Assembly (NCBI GenBank): GCA_007258455.2 | Contig: VDFB02139280.1 | Span: forward strand, 53,524 to 117,523 | Direction of reading: 5' to 3' | DNA: 64,000 bases | Source: Sequoia sempervirens | Lineage: Eukaryota; Streptophyta; Pinopsida; Cupressales; Cupressaceae | Shown: one piece after another, positions 49,717 to 63,075 of the stretch | Layout of the letters: each line of letters opens with the position of its first letter | Numbering within the stretch: the stretch's first letter is position 1 | Translations under genes and position numbers: made by a program | The notes under the pieces: model-generated | Database searches by the model: none | What the model was told of the DNA's origin: nothing | What the model saw: the letters and a program-made list of their open reading frames with translations, nothing else

Positions 49717-50386
49717 CTACATGGAGTGACTATTCAGATAGTCAAGTGGAGAGTATCCTGCAAATTCACTCTATGACACATAACTTAAAGGAGAATAACC
49801 TATAAAATAGGATAGTTGTTGTTCCCTATCTTTTTGTTCATCTCTCATTTGATCGTACCCATCCAAAAATAGATAATAACCTTTGGATTTATCATCTGAT
49901 ACATAGTTTCAAGAGGTAATGTCAATATGGTGTTCATCAATAATGTAGTTTGGAGACATTTTTCACAGACATTTGTTCATGAGACCACTTCTCATCTAGT
50001 GGTGTCTATGGTACATAACCCTTAGACTCTTTACTTGAAGAAATTGCTATTATTTCATCTAGTGGTAGGACTCTGGGATCCCTAAAGATGAATTCTGGAC
50101 TAACACTTTCTTTTGAAGGAATATCCTTGGAAAGTGGTAATGACTCAAAAAAAATTGGTGAGATGGTTGGTAGGTAATTGTACATAGCCTCCATCTTCAT
50201 CCTCCTCTTCACATCACTGATCTGAGAAAGTGCATGACTAAAGGTTTCAATGTCACTCAACCAGATAGAATTATCATAGTTGGTTCCCTCTATGGTTCTA
50301 ACAATGGATTATTTTTCCTTCTTGGCCTTCAGGTAATGCTCGTTTCCGATTACTGACTTTCGAGTCATTAATCTGAGACACACCAT
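49717..50386 (-). pseudogene. Unrecognised extra reading frame between primer-binding site and gag
   Basis: Coding-like sequence runs in the element's sense direction from ATG 50386 (MVCLRLMTRK) to about 49717. The longest clean part is 50006-50260 (84 residues; contains DIETFSHALSQI, KRRMKMEAMYNYLP and IFFESLPLSKDIP). One TAA interrupts it upstream near 50310. After a stop and a shift near 49950 the text continues as MSPNYIIDEHH, GYYLFLDGYDQM, then the repeated phrase GYSPLSY / GYSPLDY. Roughly 220 codons are involved. It is not gag, pol or a known accessory domain that I recognise. It may be a captured host gene piece or an element-specific additional ORF. Confidence 0.45.
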
Positions 50387-50461
50387 CCTGGCACAAGAAT
50401 TCACAACATTAGATAATGTTAGATGGAAATAATGATGAGCTCATAGGTTCCAAAGCTGAAC

Positions 50462-50479
50462 CTAGTAGCTTTGATACCA
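50462..50479 (-). other. Primer-binding site of the chromovirus
   Basis: TGGTATCAAAGCTACTAG on the minus strand follows an LTR end (..GTTAGTACGTTACA) after a TG spacer. It resembles the 3' end complement of initiator-Met tRNA (TGGTATCAGAGC). Confidence 0.75.
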
Positions 50480-50481
50480 CA

Positions 50482-51604
50482 TGTAACGTACTAACCCTTC
50501 TATGAAGTAAAAATTTCCAATTTACTCCAAATGAGTAAATAAACTAAGTAACAATGCTAATGTAATAAAAAATATATATTTTCTTTATTGATAATTTTTA
50601 ATGAAGATGCATAACATATTACAACATGATTCCTTTTCATTTCATAAATACATCAATGTAAGAAAAGTACATTTTCAAACATAGCTCAAGAGCTTTAGAA
50701 CAAATAGTTGTAAGACAGTCCAGGATCCTTCCTTTCAAATCTTTGTTCTTCTATTACCTATTGTGGAGGAGAAGCATCACTCAGGTGATTTTCTGCCAAC
50801 CATGGACTCATAATGCAGTCCCACACACATCTATCATTCGATAGATGGCCCTTCCCTTCAATGAAGAGATTGGTAGAGTAACCAATAATGACAACCAACT
50901 AAGCATAGTGTTGTGTCCTACATAACTAGAACTTGTAATCCCACAATATTTGTCTAGTATGTAATATTGGATCAGGGTGAATTGACAATGGAGCCAAATT
51001 TCATCACACTACTTTGGCCAAAGTGTTTTATTCAGTATGTTCTACTAAGGGTCATCTATCACATGCACTACTTAGGGATGATTTGACTTAGGACTATCTT
51101 AAGCTACACAATGGTGTTTCCTTCAATGGATAGTCCATCATCCCATATAACCTACAACCATATTAATCTACTATGAATAAACCTACTTAACTAGTAAGTT
51201 CACAAGCTAGGTATTTTTGTTCAATGGATAGTCCTTCATTTCAAAGATAACCTAAATACTTGGATAACCCTACTTATAAGTAAAAAATTCCCTCCTATAC
51301 TGGATTATCTCTCCTAGGAGTATGCATAAGCTTTCCTAGTTAAATCAATAACTTAACTAAATGTGCCATATGTGAATTTTGTGTTCAATCATACCTAGTA
51401 TATAATACCTATGATAACACCCATCTCCTACTATGGAGTACATAAAAAACACAATATGAAAATAGCACAATAGCTTCAACTTCCTTTTCAAAATAATCTA
51501 CATTCACTATTGCATATATTGGAAAAGACATCTCAAACATGCAAGCAAGACACATTATTCAAAGTAAAATAACAAAGAAGAAGGGATCCTCATGCCTGTT
51601 ATCA
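50482..51604 (-). repeat. LTR beside the chromovirus primer-binding site (~1.12 kb)
   Basis: On the minus strand it starts TGATAACAGGCATGAGG (plus 51604) and ends GTTAGTACGTTACA (plus 50482), two bases before the PBS. It aligns as an inverted copy with 53162-54344. One shared landmark is ATAATGCAGTCCC(A/T)C..ACATCTATCATTCGATAG, seen near 50813 here and in reverse complement near 53965 there. The 5' border is inferred from where that alignment stops. Confidence 0.7.
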
Positions 51605-52057
51605 CTTATCACAATTTATATTTTTGTATGTTATATATATATTCTATTTATATTTAGTTTGTATTTTTGTTTATATTTCTATATTTAGTTGTTTATATAA
51701 ATTGTTAGTGTGTTATATATATTTTTGGTTTGTATTTTTATCTCAGTGTTTATTAGTCTTTAAGTGGGTTTCCTCTTATTTTATAATTTTTTTTAATAAT
51801 ATTTGTAGCAATTCCCTTGTGTTGCATGCTTCACCCTAACCCCCCTCCTCTTTCCTCCTTCCTCTCTCTTTTATACAAGCTTGGTCTGCAACTTATCTCT
51901 TCTCATCTTTTTCAACTCTCTATCCTGATGATGGATCACTAAGTGTGATCCGAAACATTGATGAAAAAACTAGCACACAATCAAATCCAAAAGCAATTAG
52001 ATTTAAATTCATATGGATTGTGGAAATCTAATTACATTGATATATATATTATGGTAA

Positions 52058-52095
<38 letters not shown>

Positions 52096-53161
52096 GCTCT
52101 AATATATGTATATAAATAATATATAATATGTATATATATTTTAATATTATAAATCTCATTATTGGAAATTAAATTATTTTCCACTTTGAGTTAATATTAA
52201 ACTCTATCCTTGGAATTGAATGAATTATCATCCAGTCGAGTAATGGTTATTAACTATGGAAATCGGGCTTATTTATTCAACTGACTATAATCACCAAATA
52301 TGAATTGAAACTTTATGACTTTGGAAATATTACTTGCCAACATTTGAATGAGGACATATTCCATCAAAACTATAGTAGAACTTTGGGAACTAAAATGAAA
52401 TTTAAACACTGGCAAGAGACATGCGCATACACATGGGACTAAGAATGAGTCATTGGGAATGCAAACACAGCTAGAATGATGTCAATTAAGCCTGTAATGT
52501 AGGTTATGTGGATTACAAACAACAATGGACTTTTTCTCGTAGATTATTTACCTGCCAGATTTCATGATTGGCGCTATAATTGGGAGATGCTTGTAGGTTT
52601 CGATCCTTCATTTTTCATCACGTGCAAGTTGAATTGTTCTTCAATTTGTTGTCAATTTTAGAGGTCGAATCACCTCTAAAAGTGTTGATTATGGAGTTTA
52701 TGATCCGCCACTTATCAAATTGAAACATTCAAATTGCAGTTGTGGCAATTTACATGCATGTAGAAGAGGAATTTGATGGGTTGGGGCTCTATAAATAGTT
52801 GCCCAGTCCATCATTCTTTACTTAATTTCTGATTACTTTCTTAGCTTTTGGAGAATTCACTTTGAGAGTTCATTTTCTATAGAGTATTATCATATTTTCT
52901 GAGAAGTATATATAATCCTGTGAGCTGAAAATTACTAGTCTCAATATCAAATTACATGAGAATTACACTTTTGTTCAACTGCAATCCATAACAGTCTGAA
53001 TATACATTTCTAAATATTAATTTTTAAGTGAGAGGGATAGCCAACTATGAGTTAATTGTGAAAGAGAAAGATAGAAACTTGTGAGGAAATTAGCAATTGA
53101 TTGATAGAGTTGGAAGTGCTATGTGGATAGGCTAGGACATCATCATCATTTGAAGGATAAT
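51605..53161. other. Spacer between inverted LTRs, with TATA promoter and (AT)n tract
   Basis: No protein gene. It contains a 7-bp palindrome GGATCAC-TAAGT-GTGATCC at 51933-51951 and an (AT)n run at about 52062-52090. On the plus strand a strong TATA box CTATAAATAG lies at 52789-52798, in a GC-richer context much like an LTR or pol II promoter. It may hold another, unbounded LTR. Confidence 0.45.
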
Positions 53162-54344
53162 TGAATACTAGGCATGGGATATTCTTCTAAAATCATATCA
53201 ATTATGAACCTTGAATGTTTATGAAATTTGTGTTTATTTCCTGTGCATAGATAGGAAATTGCATTATACTTTGTATTTATGTTGTGCATAGATAGGGAAT
53301 TGCAATATACTATATTTTTGTTGTGTATAGAAAATAAGATGTTTAAGAGTTGTAAATCTACTTACATCTAGAGAGTAGATTGTATAACGGATAAAAGATA
53401 CATACTTGTGTGATTGCATTAATTGTATGATATTTGTATAAGGAGAGTATGGCTGCATTAGCTATTATATACTAGGACTGAAATGAGGACAAAAGTCAAT
53501 TAATTCTATGGGATTAAGTTATTAGGTTAACTAAGGTTAGCTTGAGAGACTCCTAGGATAAAGATTTCTAGTATAGGATGGATTATGTGAATTACTTGTT
53601 ATGTTGATTCATCTCTAGTAGTTAGAATGTTGTAGGTTAGTCTGGGGTGAATGATTATCCACTGAAGGATATAACCTATGCGTAGTGTAAGATAGCCCTA
53701 ATTCAAATCGACCCTAAGTAGTGTATGCAATAGATGACTTTCTCAGTCATTTAGTGAATTAAAAAACTTTGGCCAAAGTAATGTAATGTACCTACATCCT
53801 CCTAGATTGGGTGATGATTACATTTTCAGTTCACCATGATCCAATAGTACATACTAGTTTAGGATTGTGGGAATTACAAGGATCTAGTCATGTAGGACAT
53901 ACCACTATACTCAGTTGGTTAATAGTATCAGTTACTCTACCTATATCTTCGTCGAAGGGAGGGCCATCTATTGAATAATAGATGTGCGAGGGACTGCATT
54001 ATAAGTTTTTGGTTGGCAAAAAAGTGCCCGAGTGATGATTCTCCTCCACTACTGAAGTACCAAGATTTGAAAGGGAAGATCTTGGATTGTCTTACTACTA
54101 TTTGTTCAAAAGCTAATTGAGCTATGTTTTGTAATTGTATGTATTCTTACTCTGATGTTTACTTGAAAAGGAAAAGTTATTTATTTGTAATGAAAGGAAC
54201 TCAAATGTATTAGGTTGAAATGATTTCAATTAAAATAAAATAATAATTTTGTTACAATGTCTATTTACTCTTTATCTTTATTTATTTGATGTAAAATTTA
54301 AGAAATTATTATTTCACACAAGGGTTAAGGGTTAGTATGTTACA
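53162..54344 (+). mobile_element. Inverted copy of the same LTR family, probable solo LTR (~1.18 kb)
   Basis: It starts TGAATACTAGGCATGGG and ends GGGTTAGTATGTTACA, matching the 50482-51604 LTR in reverse orientation along its length with many substitutions. No primer-binding site follows it (next bases AAATCAATCAG) and no polypurine tract precedes it, so it is probably solo. The flanks ATAAT and AAATC do not form a clear target duplication. Confidence 0.7.
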
Positions 54345-57300
54345 AAATCAATCAGATGCACACAATAAAGCACAATTTGAAAAGGAAAAATACTCAATAT
54401 CATTGATATCCAAGGTACTCACTAGTATACATGTCAAAAAGAGTTATAGAAAAATGCAGTATCTGCAAAAGGACTTCAAAAGTCACTCTGTACAAGCTAG
54501 AGCATAATCAAAACTAACTTTACCAATGAAAAGTGAAGTGAATATAAGCTTCACCAAGAGACTCCACCAAAATAGGGACTAGAAGCTTCTTGGTCGTATG
54601 TCTCCAAAAATCCAAAAATATAACAACAAATCCCCTCCAAAAGAGCTCCAAAATGTTGAAAAGGTAAATTTTGACCAAGTCCATCATAAAGGCACCCCAA
54701 AAATGCTCCAAGTTGCTCCAAAAAACTTCAAAAATTATCAAAACAGACTCCTATATTCTCTCCAAATTTTTGCAATCCTCTTTCAACCTCCCTGTATGCT
54801 TGCAAAGGCATAAAGACCAATTACACCCATTTGACTCACTCATGAAAGCAATGCCTCCATCTTGCATTTAAATAACAATTAAACTAAGTAATTTATAATC
54901 ACATCACTTAGATCTACATTTTACAATCATAGTTTGATGCAAAATAAAAAGGTTAGGATTCGACCCATATGAAATCAAATGCAAAATATTTAAGTCTTGA
55001 AAGACTTCCACACTTAGCATAAATGAAGGGTTATACAAAGTTCATTTGGAATGAACTCACCACGACATATTAGTTTCATTGCAAACATTTTAAATATAAG
55101 TTAAAAATACCTTTTACTTATTGACACAAGCTAGGGTTGAAACCCTAAGAGAAAAATTGATGGCAAAGCATTCACCATTTTCATTTTTCACTTTGCACTT
55201 GCTGGATAATTAAGAGCACCACCATAGGGTTTCACCTGGAGCTCTTTCATGGCAGCTTTGAACACAATGGCATTTTTTGAGAGATCCACGCGTAAATCAA
55301 TGAATACAAGCTTGGGTGAGCTTTCTGTAGGCATAAATTTTTCATTTCACTTTCATTTTCTATAGAAAAATTTCTCAAACCTGAGCTCTGTAAGAGAAAA
55401 AATATGAACAATTTGTTGCATTAATTCCTTTGTGGTTTTCTTGCATTTTTATTCCATGGCTGTGAACACATTGCTTGTTTTAATTGTTGTATACAATCTT
55501 GATTTTTTGGGTATTCAATATATTTTTTTCTCCCATGACCGCGACCTCACTATATTTGTAGGTACTAAAGGTTTTTGTGAGTGATGGTTTCAACATCCAT
55601 TCTCCATCTTTAATAATCTAGATTTCATTCTTTTTTTGTAATTTTTGGAAATAATGAACATTTTGTACTTGGCTCGGCCCTTTGTGGATTTTTGGGTTTG
55701 CAAGTTTTTGGGTGCAAACCGTACTCTATCCTTGCTTCTCCTCTTTGAATTTTCTATTGATTTTAAAAATCATGGCATCTTCTTTATTCCTTGTGATTTT
55801 CCAAGTATTAGCGGCCAACAGTGTCATAATCACTTTGTTGTGATAAAATCGTGGAAGATTATAATATGAATGAGACTTCATGGGAGAGTGGATGGCTGAA
55901 ACAAGAGCTATCTCACCTAATTGTTCCACAAGAAAATGTTGCCCCACGAAGGAAAAATTATTTTCAAATTGATTCAATGTCATTGCATAGTATGGGTATG
56001 ATTCAAAACTATACACATCTTTTCCCAACAATGTTCTATGGATGACTATTGACACATGATCTAGTGTCTCCATAGGATACTATTGCTTAAGATGCCAAGC
56101 ATACTCCTTTATCTCCTTGCACAAAATTTACAAGCTTCTTGTTGCTTTAGTGCAGTTCTCTTATTAAATCTATTGATTATTTGATTTTCAAAATTGCCAC
56201 TTTAAAAACTTAACTTGTTGTCCCTAAAGGAAATGATGACGACCTTGTTGATTGGAACTGTAACTTGCTTGCCATCCACTCAAAATAGAAATTATCACTC
56301 CTGGAAAAAATATGCACTAATGGAAGACACCATTTCAAGCTCTGTGCATTTCCTCCATAGTGCCCTTCAAAATTGACAACTCCCTATAGACTGCCCCTGT
56401 ACAAGTCATCACCTAGGGTTTGAGGAATAGCTACAGGTTGCATAAAGCATACAAATATCTAAATATCTTCATTTTTATTTCCTCCTTTGCATCTACACAA
56501 AGACTCTATTTTTGTTTTGATCATCAACTATCATTTTTCCACTTGAGTTGAACTTTTCTAAGGTAGCAAAAGCACTAAATTTATCACTACTTCTACAAAC
56601 CCTACAAGTTTGAGACTATCATGACAGTGTAACAAGTATTATATAGAAAATGACAAATCACCCTTTACCATTTCTCTATGATAAACTGCTATTGAGGATA
56701 CCTTTTAACTTCTTGGATTATCACCATGACTATGAATAACTCTTTCCAGAATGTCCTCTTTGTTCATTATTGTTATCTAGTGCATTGTCTTTTACTTAGG
56801 CACTCTTTCATAACTATGATATCATGCTACTCCTTCACTGTATTCTTGGCATACTTATGTTGACAGAGAGAGAATACAGATCTATCATAGGACTGTCCTA
56901 TGACTGTCAACACATTATCCTTCTTATAACTATCAACTCATCAGTATTACTGCTACTATTTTCTTCAATGTATAGACCTCACTCCACTCAGTGCTAACTT
57001 ATTGCTGAACTTGTGATTTCACAGTTCACCTTTCTTATAGGAATATCACTTTTACTCTTCCCACTTCATGAACTAACAAAAAGAATGTATAACCATCTTA
57101 TGCTATGATCATGAATTTAATGACTGTCTTATTGATTATGACTGCCATATCTTCTTGAAGATACCAATTATCTCTTCCCTAATTGTTACTTTCATGGTGA
57201 ATTCTCTTGTATCATTTCAAGATCATTGCATCTTCCATTAAAATAGTCTTGTGACAAGAAAGATTCAAATGAATTTATCCACAAAATATAACATGAACTG

Positions 57301-58899
57301 CAATCTTAACCAAAACCTTTGTAATTGAGGTGGCATATTTCAATGCATAGACATCAGCCATCATAATGTAGCTCATATGATTGAACTTTCTAAAATTTGA
57401 CCATGATAGCCAAATTTTTTTGTTCCTCGCCCTCTAGAATGTATTATAGGCTTCATGATGATTGTGATTGTCCCTTTCAACTCAAGGTGAACTATGGATT
57501 TATCATTTCAAGGTTATTGGCTCCTCCTCCACATCTGCTATCATTTGTCATGTCTTTCTTGGCTCTATGACTTATTTTTCCTAGGCTATCATTAAATTAT
57601 CAACAAAAATCACAAATGATTTCTAGCTTGGTGTTGTTCCTCAAACATATAATTAAGTCCTTGACTATTCTTGTTCTCTATTCTTGACTCACTACACCTT
57701 TACCTAATGGCTTTGTGACCTACCCTAGTCATAAACATACCCTACTCTTGGTCTCATAGGTAATCAAGATGAAACTCCTTGAAGATTTGTCATGACTGTA
57801 TTATTTCTTACATGAGATAGCCACCCTTGAAACATATCCCATGACTGTTTAAAGCATGTCCATTAACAAAGCACCGTTATGCAACTCTGACTATCATGAG
57901 TTTGCTACCCCTTCATGAGATGACTATACTGTGCAAAAGAGACAAGTTATGCTTGTGCTATTTCATTGGGATTGCTTGGTAACCACTTTATTGTGATACT
58001 CAACTTGTCATTTGATTGGACTGTCTCAAGAAATTTACAAGCCTCTGTAATGCCATTTTTTTATATGCATAAAAATTATCCTTGCATTGCAAACATGTCT
58101 GAATTGTACTTTAAAATGATGAGCAATATCATGTGATTGCTATGGTGAATACAAACTTCATATCCCTCTCAAACATTGAGAGGTTAGCATGCTGGGCTCA
58201 ACCCTTGTGGGAGCCCATTTTACTCCACATGATAGTTAGTCCCACGGCTTGTGTGGGACACCATACATTTATGTTTATCAATAAAGACTACTTTTGCAAA
58301 AATTGTTTCACTCTCTTCTCTATTGCATGCATTTGCATAATGCAGTCTTTTGATAATTTCTTTATGAACATGGATATAACATAGTGGAGTAGAATGTACC
58401 TTTTGTTTCATTTTGTAAAACATAAACATCTCTACCTATTTGAGCTAGTAGCTAAAATAGGTAACACTTTTCATGATATTTTTTTTTAATATTGAACCTA
58501 TGACATATGCTTTGGACCTCATGAAATAAAAACAATGAAAATATACAACAATTAGAGATTACATATTATAATTTCAAGCATTAGTAGCTAACATTAGTTA
58601 TACTTTAGATGATAATGAAATTCAAAGTATATTTATAGATGATTTATTTCTAAATTTTCAAATTCAAGTTAACTAATCCATCATCATTTGTTTTCATAGT
58701 TTTCTACCACTATATGAATGTGAGCATGCTTTACCAAACAATCTAGTTTTATATAAACATGTATGTATAATAGTTTATCACATTTGGACATTGAAGATAA
58801 TGAGAATGTGCCTAGTGATGATTAGTATGCATAGCTCAAACCAAATACATTTAGATAAAATCCACCATGTTATAGGAGCCTCCACACATGATATTAGAA
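54345..58899. other. Anonymous intergenic DNA
   Basis: No gene was recognised despite several short open frames. 54500-54780 has irregular TTTTGGAG-type repeats (minus strand). 55130-55150 holds the small palindrome AGGGTTGAAACCCT. 56600-58030 has many scattered TGACTGT or TGACTAT words without regular spacing. Confidence 0.4.
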
Positions 58900-58929
58900 C
58901 AAATATTGAAACATAATCCCATTACCTTA

Positions 58930-59340
58930 CCTCTTGTCAAACCAATAGATAAAGTTGATCTTGTACCACACAAGGCTAGGTAATTTCACTATTATCATGA
59001 TATAAATGGACACTCTACAAAAAATGATTTACATTCTAACACAGAGTTCAAGATCTTATAGATAAAGAGAATAAACATTGATGAGGTTAATCATATGGAA
59101 GAAATGATGTTCATTAAGAGATTGGTCCTATTCACCATTGTCAGACCCCTTGTTGAGGATACACATGAAATAAAATAGAAACCATGTAATGTGCAACCAA
59201 TTACTAATCTGTATATAAAAAGACTATTAACAAGAGATGTATGTGAGATACAAGAAGAAAACCCTTAAGAAGAAAATGAAAGAATCATTTAACATTATGA
59301 TTATACATTTTGGGACAAGGATGTTAATGGTTTTCCTCCT
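58930..59340 (+). pseudogene. Gypsy-like gag zinc-finger-region remnant
   Basis: The plus-strand reading VPHKAR-stop-FHYYHDINGHSTKN, then an Asp/Glu/Asn-rich INIDEVNHMEE, fits the pattern of Athila/Tat-type gag: a Tyr/Phe-His, Gly-His-Ser/Thr, Asp/Glu zinc-binding stretch followed by LK..I..LI. Two stops interrupt it and the Cys residues are gone. No neighbouring pol was found. Confidence 0.4.
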
Positions 59341-59349
59341 AAATGTGTT

Positions 59350-62300
59350 TGTTGATTCATGAAAATCCTTTTCAACTAAATACCTAGATGCCCATTTTTT
59401 TTTGCATCTTGACCTCTTCTTAACGTCTTTTTTATTGTGTTGTTAACCTATTTTTCCCTTTGGTCTAAAAGCCACACCAAGTTTCTCATGATTGTTAATA
59501 AGTCATTTGTTTTTTCCTAAGGCAATAAATTATTTTAAAGAGTTTTAATCTCTTGTCAAAAGCTTCTAATATTTTGACTAAGTCTAACCACATTGCTTGA
59601 GTTTGGAGGGAGTGATTTGCATTGGAAACTAGGGGAGAAGAGTTGAAATTGGTGTAGGGGTGTATAGTGGGGACTAAAGTAGTCCCAAGTGGGTCCCACA
59701 CTAGAACACCTTAATATCTAATGGTAAAACAATTTTCATCCATACAGTCAACAAGGGTACTTGAATCACTAAACTACCAAAATTGTATCATAATAAGTTT
59801 ATATTTGTCCCAAACACAAATAGATATTCACAATCTTACATGTTAGATAATATTCAAAGAAAATATGACAACACCATCTTTCATGCCATTTTTCTTTCTA
59901 ATGGCCCATAGCATTAAAACGTGTAGCCAAAATAAAAAAATTAGTATAACCCATACTTCCCTTAAATATCACCACTTGCATTACATCATAGCCAATATTT
60001 TCATAAATCTGATGCCACGAGAACAAATAGGAGTTGATACTATCCCATCATCAAATCTAATCCAACTGAACCCCCATCCCACTTTCCAAACAACATAACA
60101 CTTAAAGGAAAAACAATCATTCATATGTGTCCCATTGGTCAAATCCATGTGCACGAATATTGGTGCCTTCTCCTATTTTTCCACCTACAACCACCAAAAC
60201 AAAGGTGTTAAAGCCACCAAAATTTCCTGAGAAGCAAACAAGGATTATGTTGGGTGAAAATTCTGTAATCCTTTTATGGATTACAAAAATTGAATTTCAG
60301 ACACAATTATGCGAGATTAAATCTCTCCTCTCGGAAAGGGGAAGCACCCTTCTTACTGCTTATGGAACGAAAAGGTAAACTATTCTAATATATACACTAC
60401 ACTAATCATATGGGGGTGTGTCACATTCATGATTCTCTCTTTTTTTAGAGAATATGTTTACAATGTTTCACGGTTTTGTTTCTTGATGTGATACAACTTT
60501 AAATGAAACCTAAGCAGCAATTTCCAATACTTCTAACTTGTCAAAGCAAAGTCTAGGAGTACCAGTATGATAAAAGACAATTAAAAAGAAGGCTCATAGA
60601 GGCACAAAGTCGTTTTGTAGTCTTCATTGATGAATTCCAAAGTATAGTAACCAACAACGTAATTGAAACACAAAGTCTTCAATATATTTGACAATCAAAT
60701 CCATGATCAACATGAGAAATTATAAGCACTGTATAGGAGTGAATTTGCACCCCATAAGAAAATTCCCCTTTCATATACCCTCACCTTAGAAAATAAAATC
60801 TGAAGGTGAAATTCCACGTCACCCAACTACCTTCCATCCACTTGGCTTCTGTCCTTTGTTTCGGTGAGAGAATATCTGTTAGGGATGAATGCATGACACA
60901 TAGACATCTGCGCAACATGTTGTTGTCCCTGAGAGATTAATGTGTCTAAAGCTAGAAAAGGAATTACACACTTGATTGGGGTCAAATTGTAATGTCCCTC
61001 TTTGACCAACTGACCCCGAAAATGACAGATTCTTTCCATCCCACCTTCAAAAAAACTCATTCTTACTTCATTTCACCTTCTAGCAATCTTCCAGCAATCT
61101 TCTAGCCATCTTCTAGCAACACTCTTGCAATCTCTACACATTCAATCACCTCATTCTTCACGTTTTCATTCTCTCAAGCAACATTCCAACACTCCATTGC
61201 AGTAGCTTTGAAGCTCCATCAACTCCACATTGCAAGTGTGAAGGCTATCATAAAAGTGTGGGCTTGAATTCTTGCGAGACCTCCCTTCATCACCGCTGCG
61301 GCTGTCGTGACTTTTCCAAGTCCATACCTTTCTTTCTCCTTCCATTGGCTAGTGATATTTTCAGTGGAGGTGGTAATGCTTCACTCCTCTCCTTTGTGAT
61401 TTGATTGAGTATCATAGTATTTTTTTGTAGTGTTTTTTGTTCTATTTCATTTCCTTTATTGCATATTCTACTATGTTGCTTTCTGGCTATCCGTGGAGGT
61501 GGAAACACCAAAATGGGGGTCTCACCATGCACTCTAAGCAACCCCAACATTTTTCCTCTTTCAGGTGGTGAACATATCGCGTGGGAGCTAGTTGGAAAAC
61601 TAGGGCTTCTATAAGTTGATCTTTTTCACTTTAGTCTTTATCTACTTGCTCTACTATTTATGTATTTACTTTCTATATTTTGTTATCTTGTCACTTTCAT
61701 CAAAGTCAATCAACTAGGTTGTTTAGCAGAATTTTATAGTATTTTTATTGTACTCATTTTTCTCTGGTCATACGGACACCAATGCACTAGAGAGATTCCA
61801 ACATGCCATGTCGTTGTCTTAGAACCACACTGTCATCATCGGATAGAGAGCTGGCTAAGGTGTAGTATTGACTCTGAAAACTAGCTCACCTAGCCTAAAA
61901 TTGAAACTCGAGTCTATAGAATGACAACAGTACTACATAGTGCTCTTTATTCTCGATCCCATCCCTTTAGAGTGAGGTAAGTTAGGGAATTCCTCCACTC
62001 TCGACTCTTTATGACCTAGAGCCTTGACGTGGTTGGTCCACCTCTCTTACAAGCACAAAGTCTTATAAATCATTCACCAATATCATCAACAATTTCATAA
62101 TTCCAAGCAAAAGGTGAAGTACAAAGTCTACACAAATTATCTTGAAATCCTTTCAATCTCAATTTATAAAACACAACCAATCCAATCCAAAAATAAGATA
62201 AACTTATGAGAATGACATAAGAACATTCACATACGTTAAAATTGAGCAAACTCAAAGTTTGGCATGCAATTTAGCCTTCTTTATTGATTTGAAAATAGTT

Positions 62301-63060
62301 TCACAATAAGAACTCAAAATTTCAAGATTGCTACACAAATGAGCAGCACTTCGTTGCATAAGACAAAAGGTTCATAATACAATATAACCCTCTCATATTT
62401 ATAGATGAGAGAAGTGAACTAATCTAGGAAAAACCCTAACTAACTATTGACTTATTCAAAGATGATGCCCATTAATGTAGGAGAGCATCTTCGTTTTTAC
62501 ATGTAATTATATTTTATAAAATGACATGTAAAAATGTCAAGATTATTTACATAAATAATGAGAAAAATACTAAGAAATAAACTAAGTGAAAATCAAGGCA
62601 CGTTCAACTTTCTCCACCATCCTTCTCCAAGAAGTCTTCATATTTCTTTAGGATTACTCGAACTTCTTTATCATTGGGATCTATGGTATGTCTGGAGATA
62701 GAAAAAACTCATGTGACTAATCCCTTGATAGTGTTGCACACTTTCCTATGCCTAAGAACTTTCAAATTATCTAGATTCAGTTGAATATCCATCATTTTTT
62801 CCATTGAAGCTATTGAAAGAGCTTTGTCTTCAAATTCCTTCTAGAACATAGATGTATATTCCTTGACAATTGAATTGGTGGAAAGAACTTTCTAGTTGTA
62901 TTTCATGAATTTCTTGCTTAGTGATGGATCATATATTTATGGAACAACAAGAAATAAATCAAAATCAATCAAGAATCTGGACAGAAAAGATCAGATTGGC
63001 ATGGAAGAGTAGCTGCAAAAATTTCATATTTTTTTAGTGTTAGAAAAAAACAAGGTTTTA
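59350..63060. other. Intergenic, no gene recognised
   Basis: Short frames only. 61075-61130 is CT-rich with repeats of TCTAGCAATCTTC-like words, resembling a 5' untranslated or LTR R region. Around 62460-62640 the sequence is AT-rich with no coding signal. Confidence 0.4.
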
Positions 63061-63075
63061 TGCACTAGTGGGAAA

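Larger units (their letters stand above)
44942..50481 (-). mobile_element. Ty3/gypsy chromovirus internal region (Tekay/Del-like), dead
   Basis: In minus orientation the order is primer-binding site, extra leader frame, gag, protease, reverse transcriptase, RNase H, integrase, chromodomain and polypurine tract. This pol order defines Ty3/gypsy, and the C-terminal chromodomain points to chromoviruses. All coding regions carry stops or frameshifts and several catalytic residues are changed. The element's two ends carry unlike LTR sequences. Confidence 0.9.

Noticed and set aside
55726..56073. 115-codon minus-strand frame
   Set aside because: No recognisable domain, no splice or promoter signal, and a frame of this length is expected occasionally in 64 kb.
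56600..58030. Dispersed TGACTGT words
   Set aside because: Spacing is irregular and copies vary; no palindrome or period supports a functional array.
60827..61060. 77-codon minus-strand frame starting MSFFEGGMERI
   Set aside because: Protein-like in composition but with no recognised motif and no supporting context.
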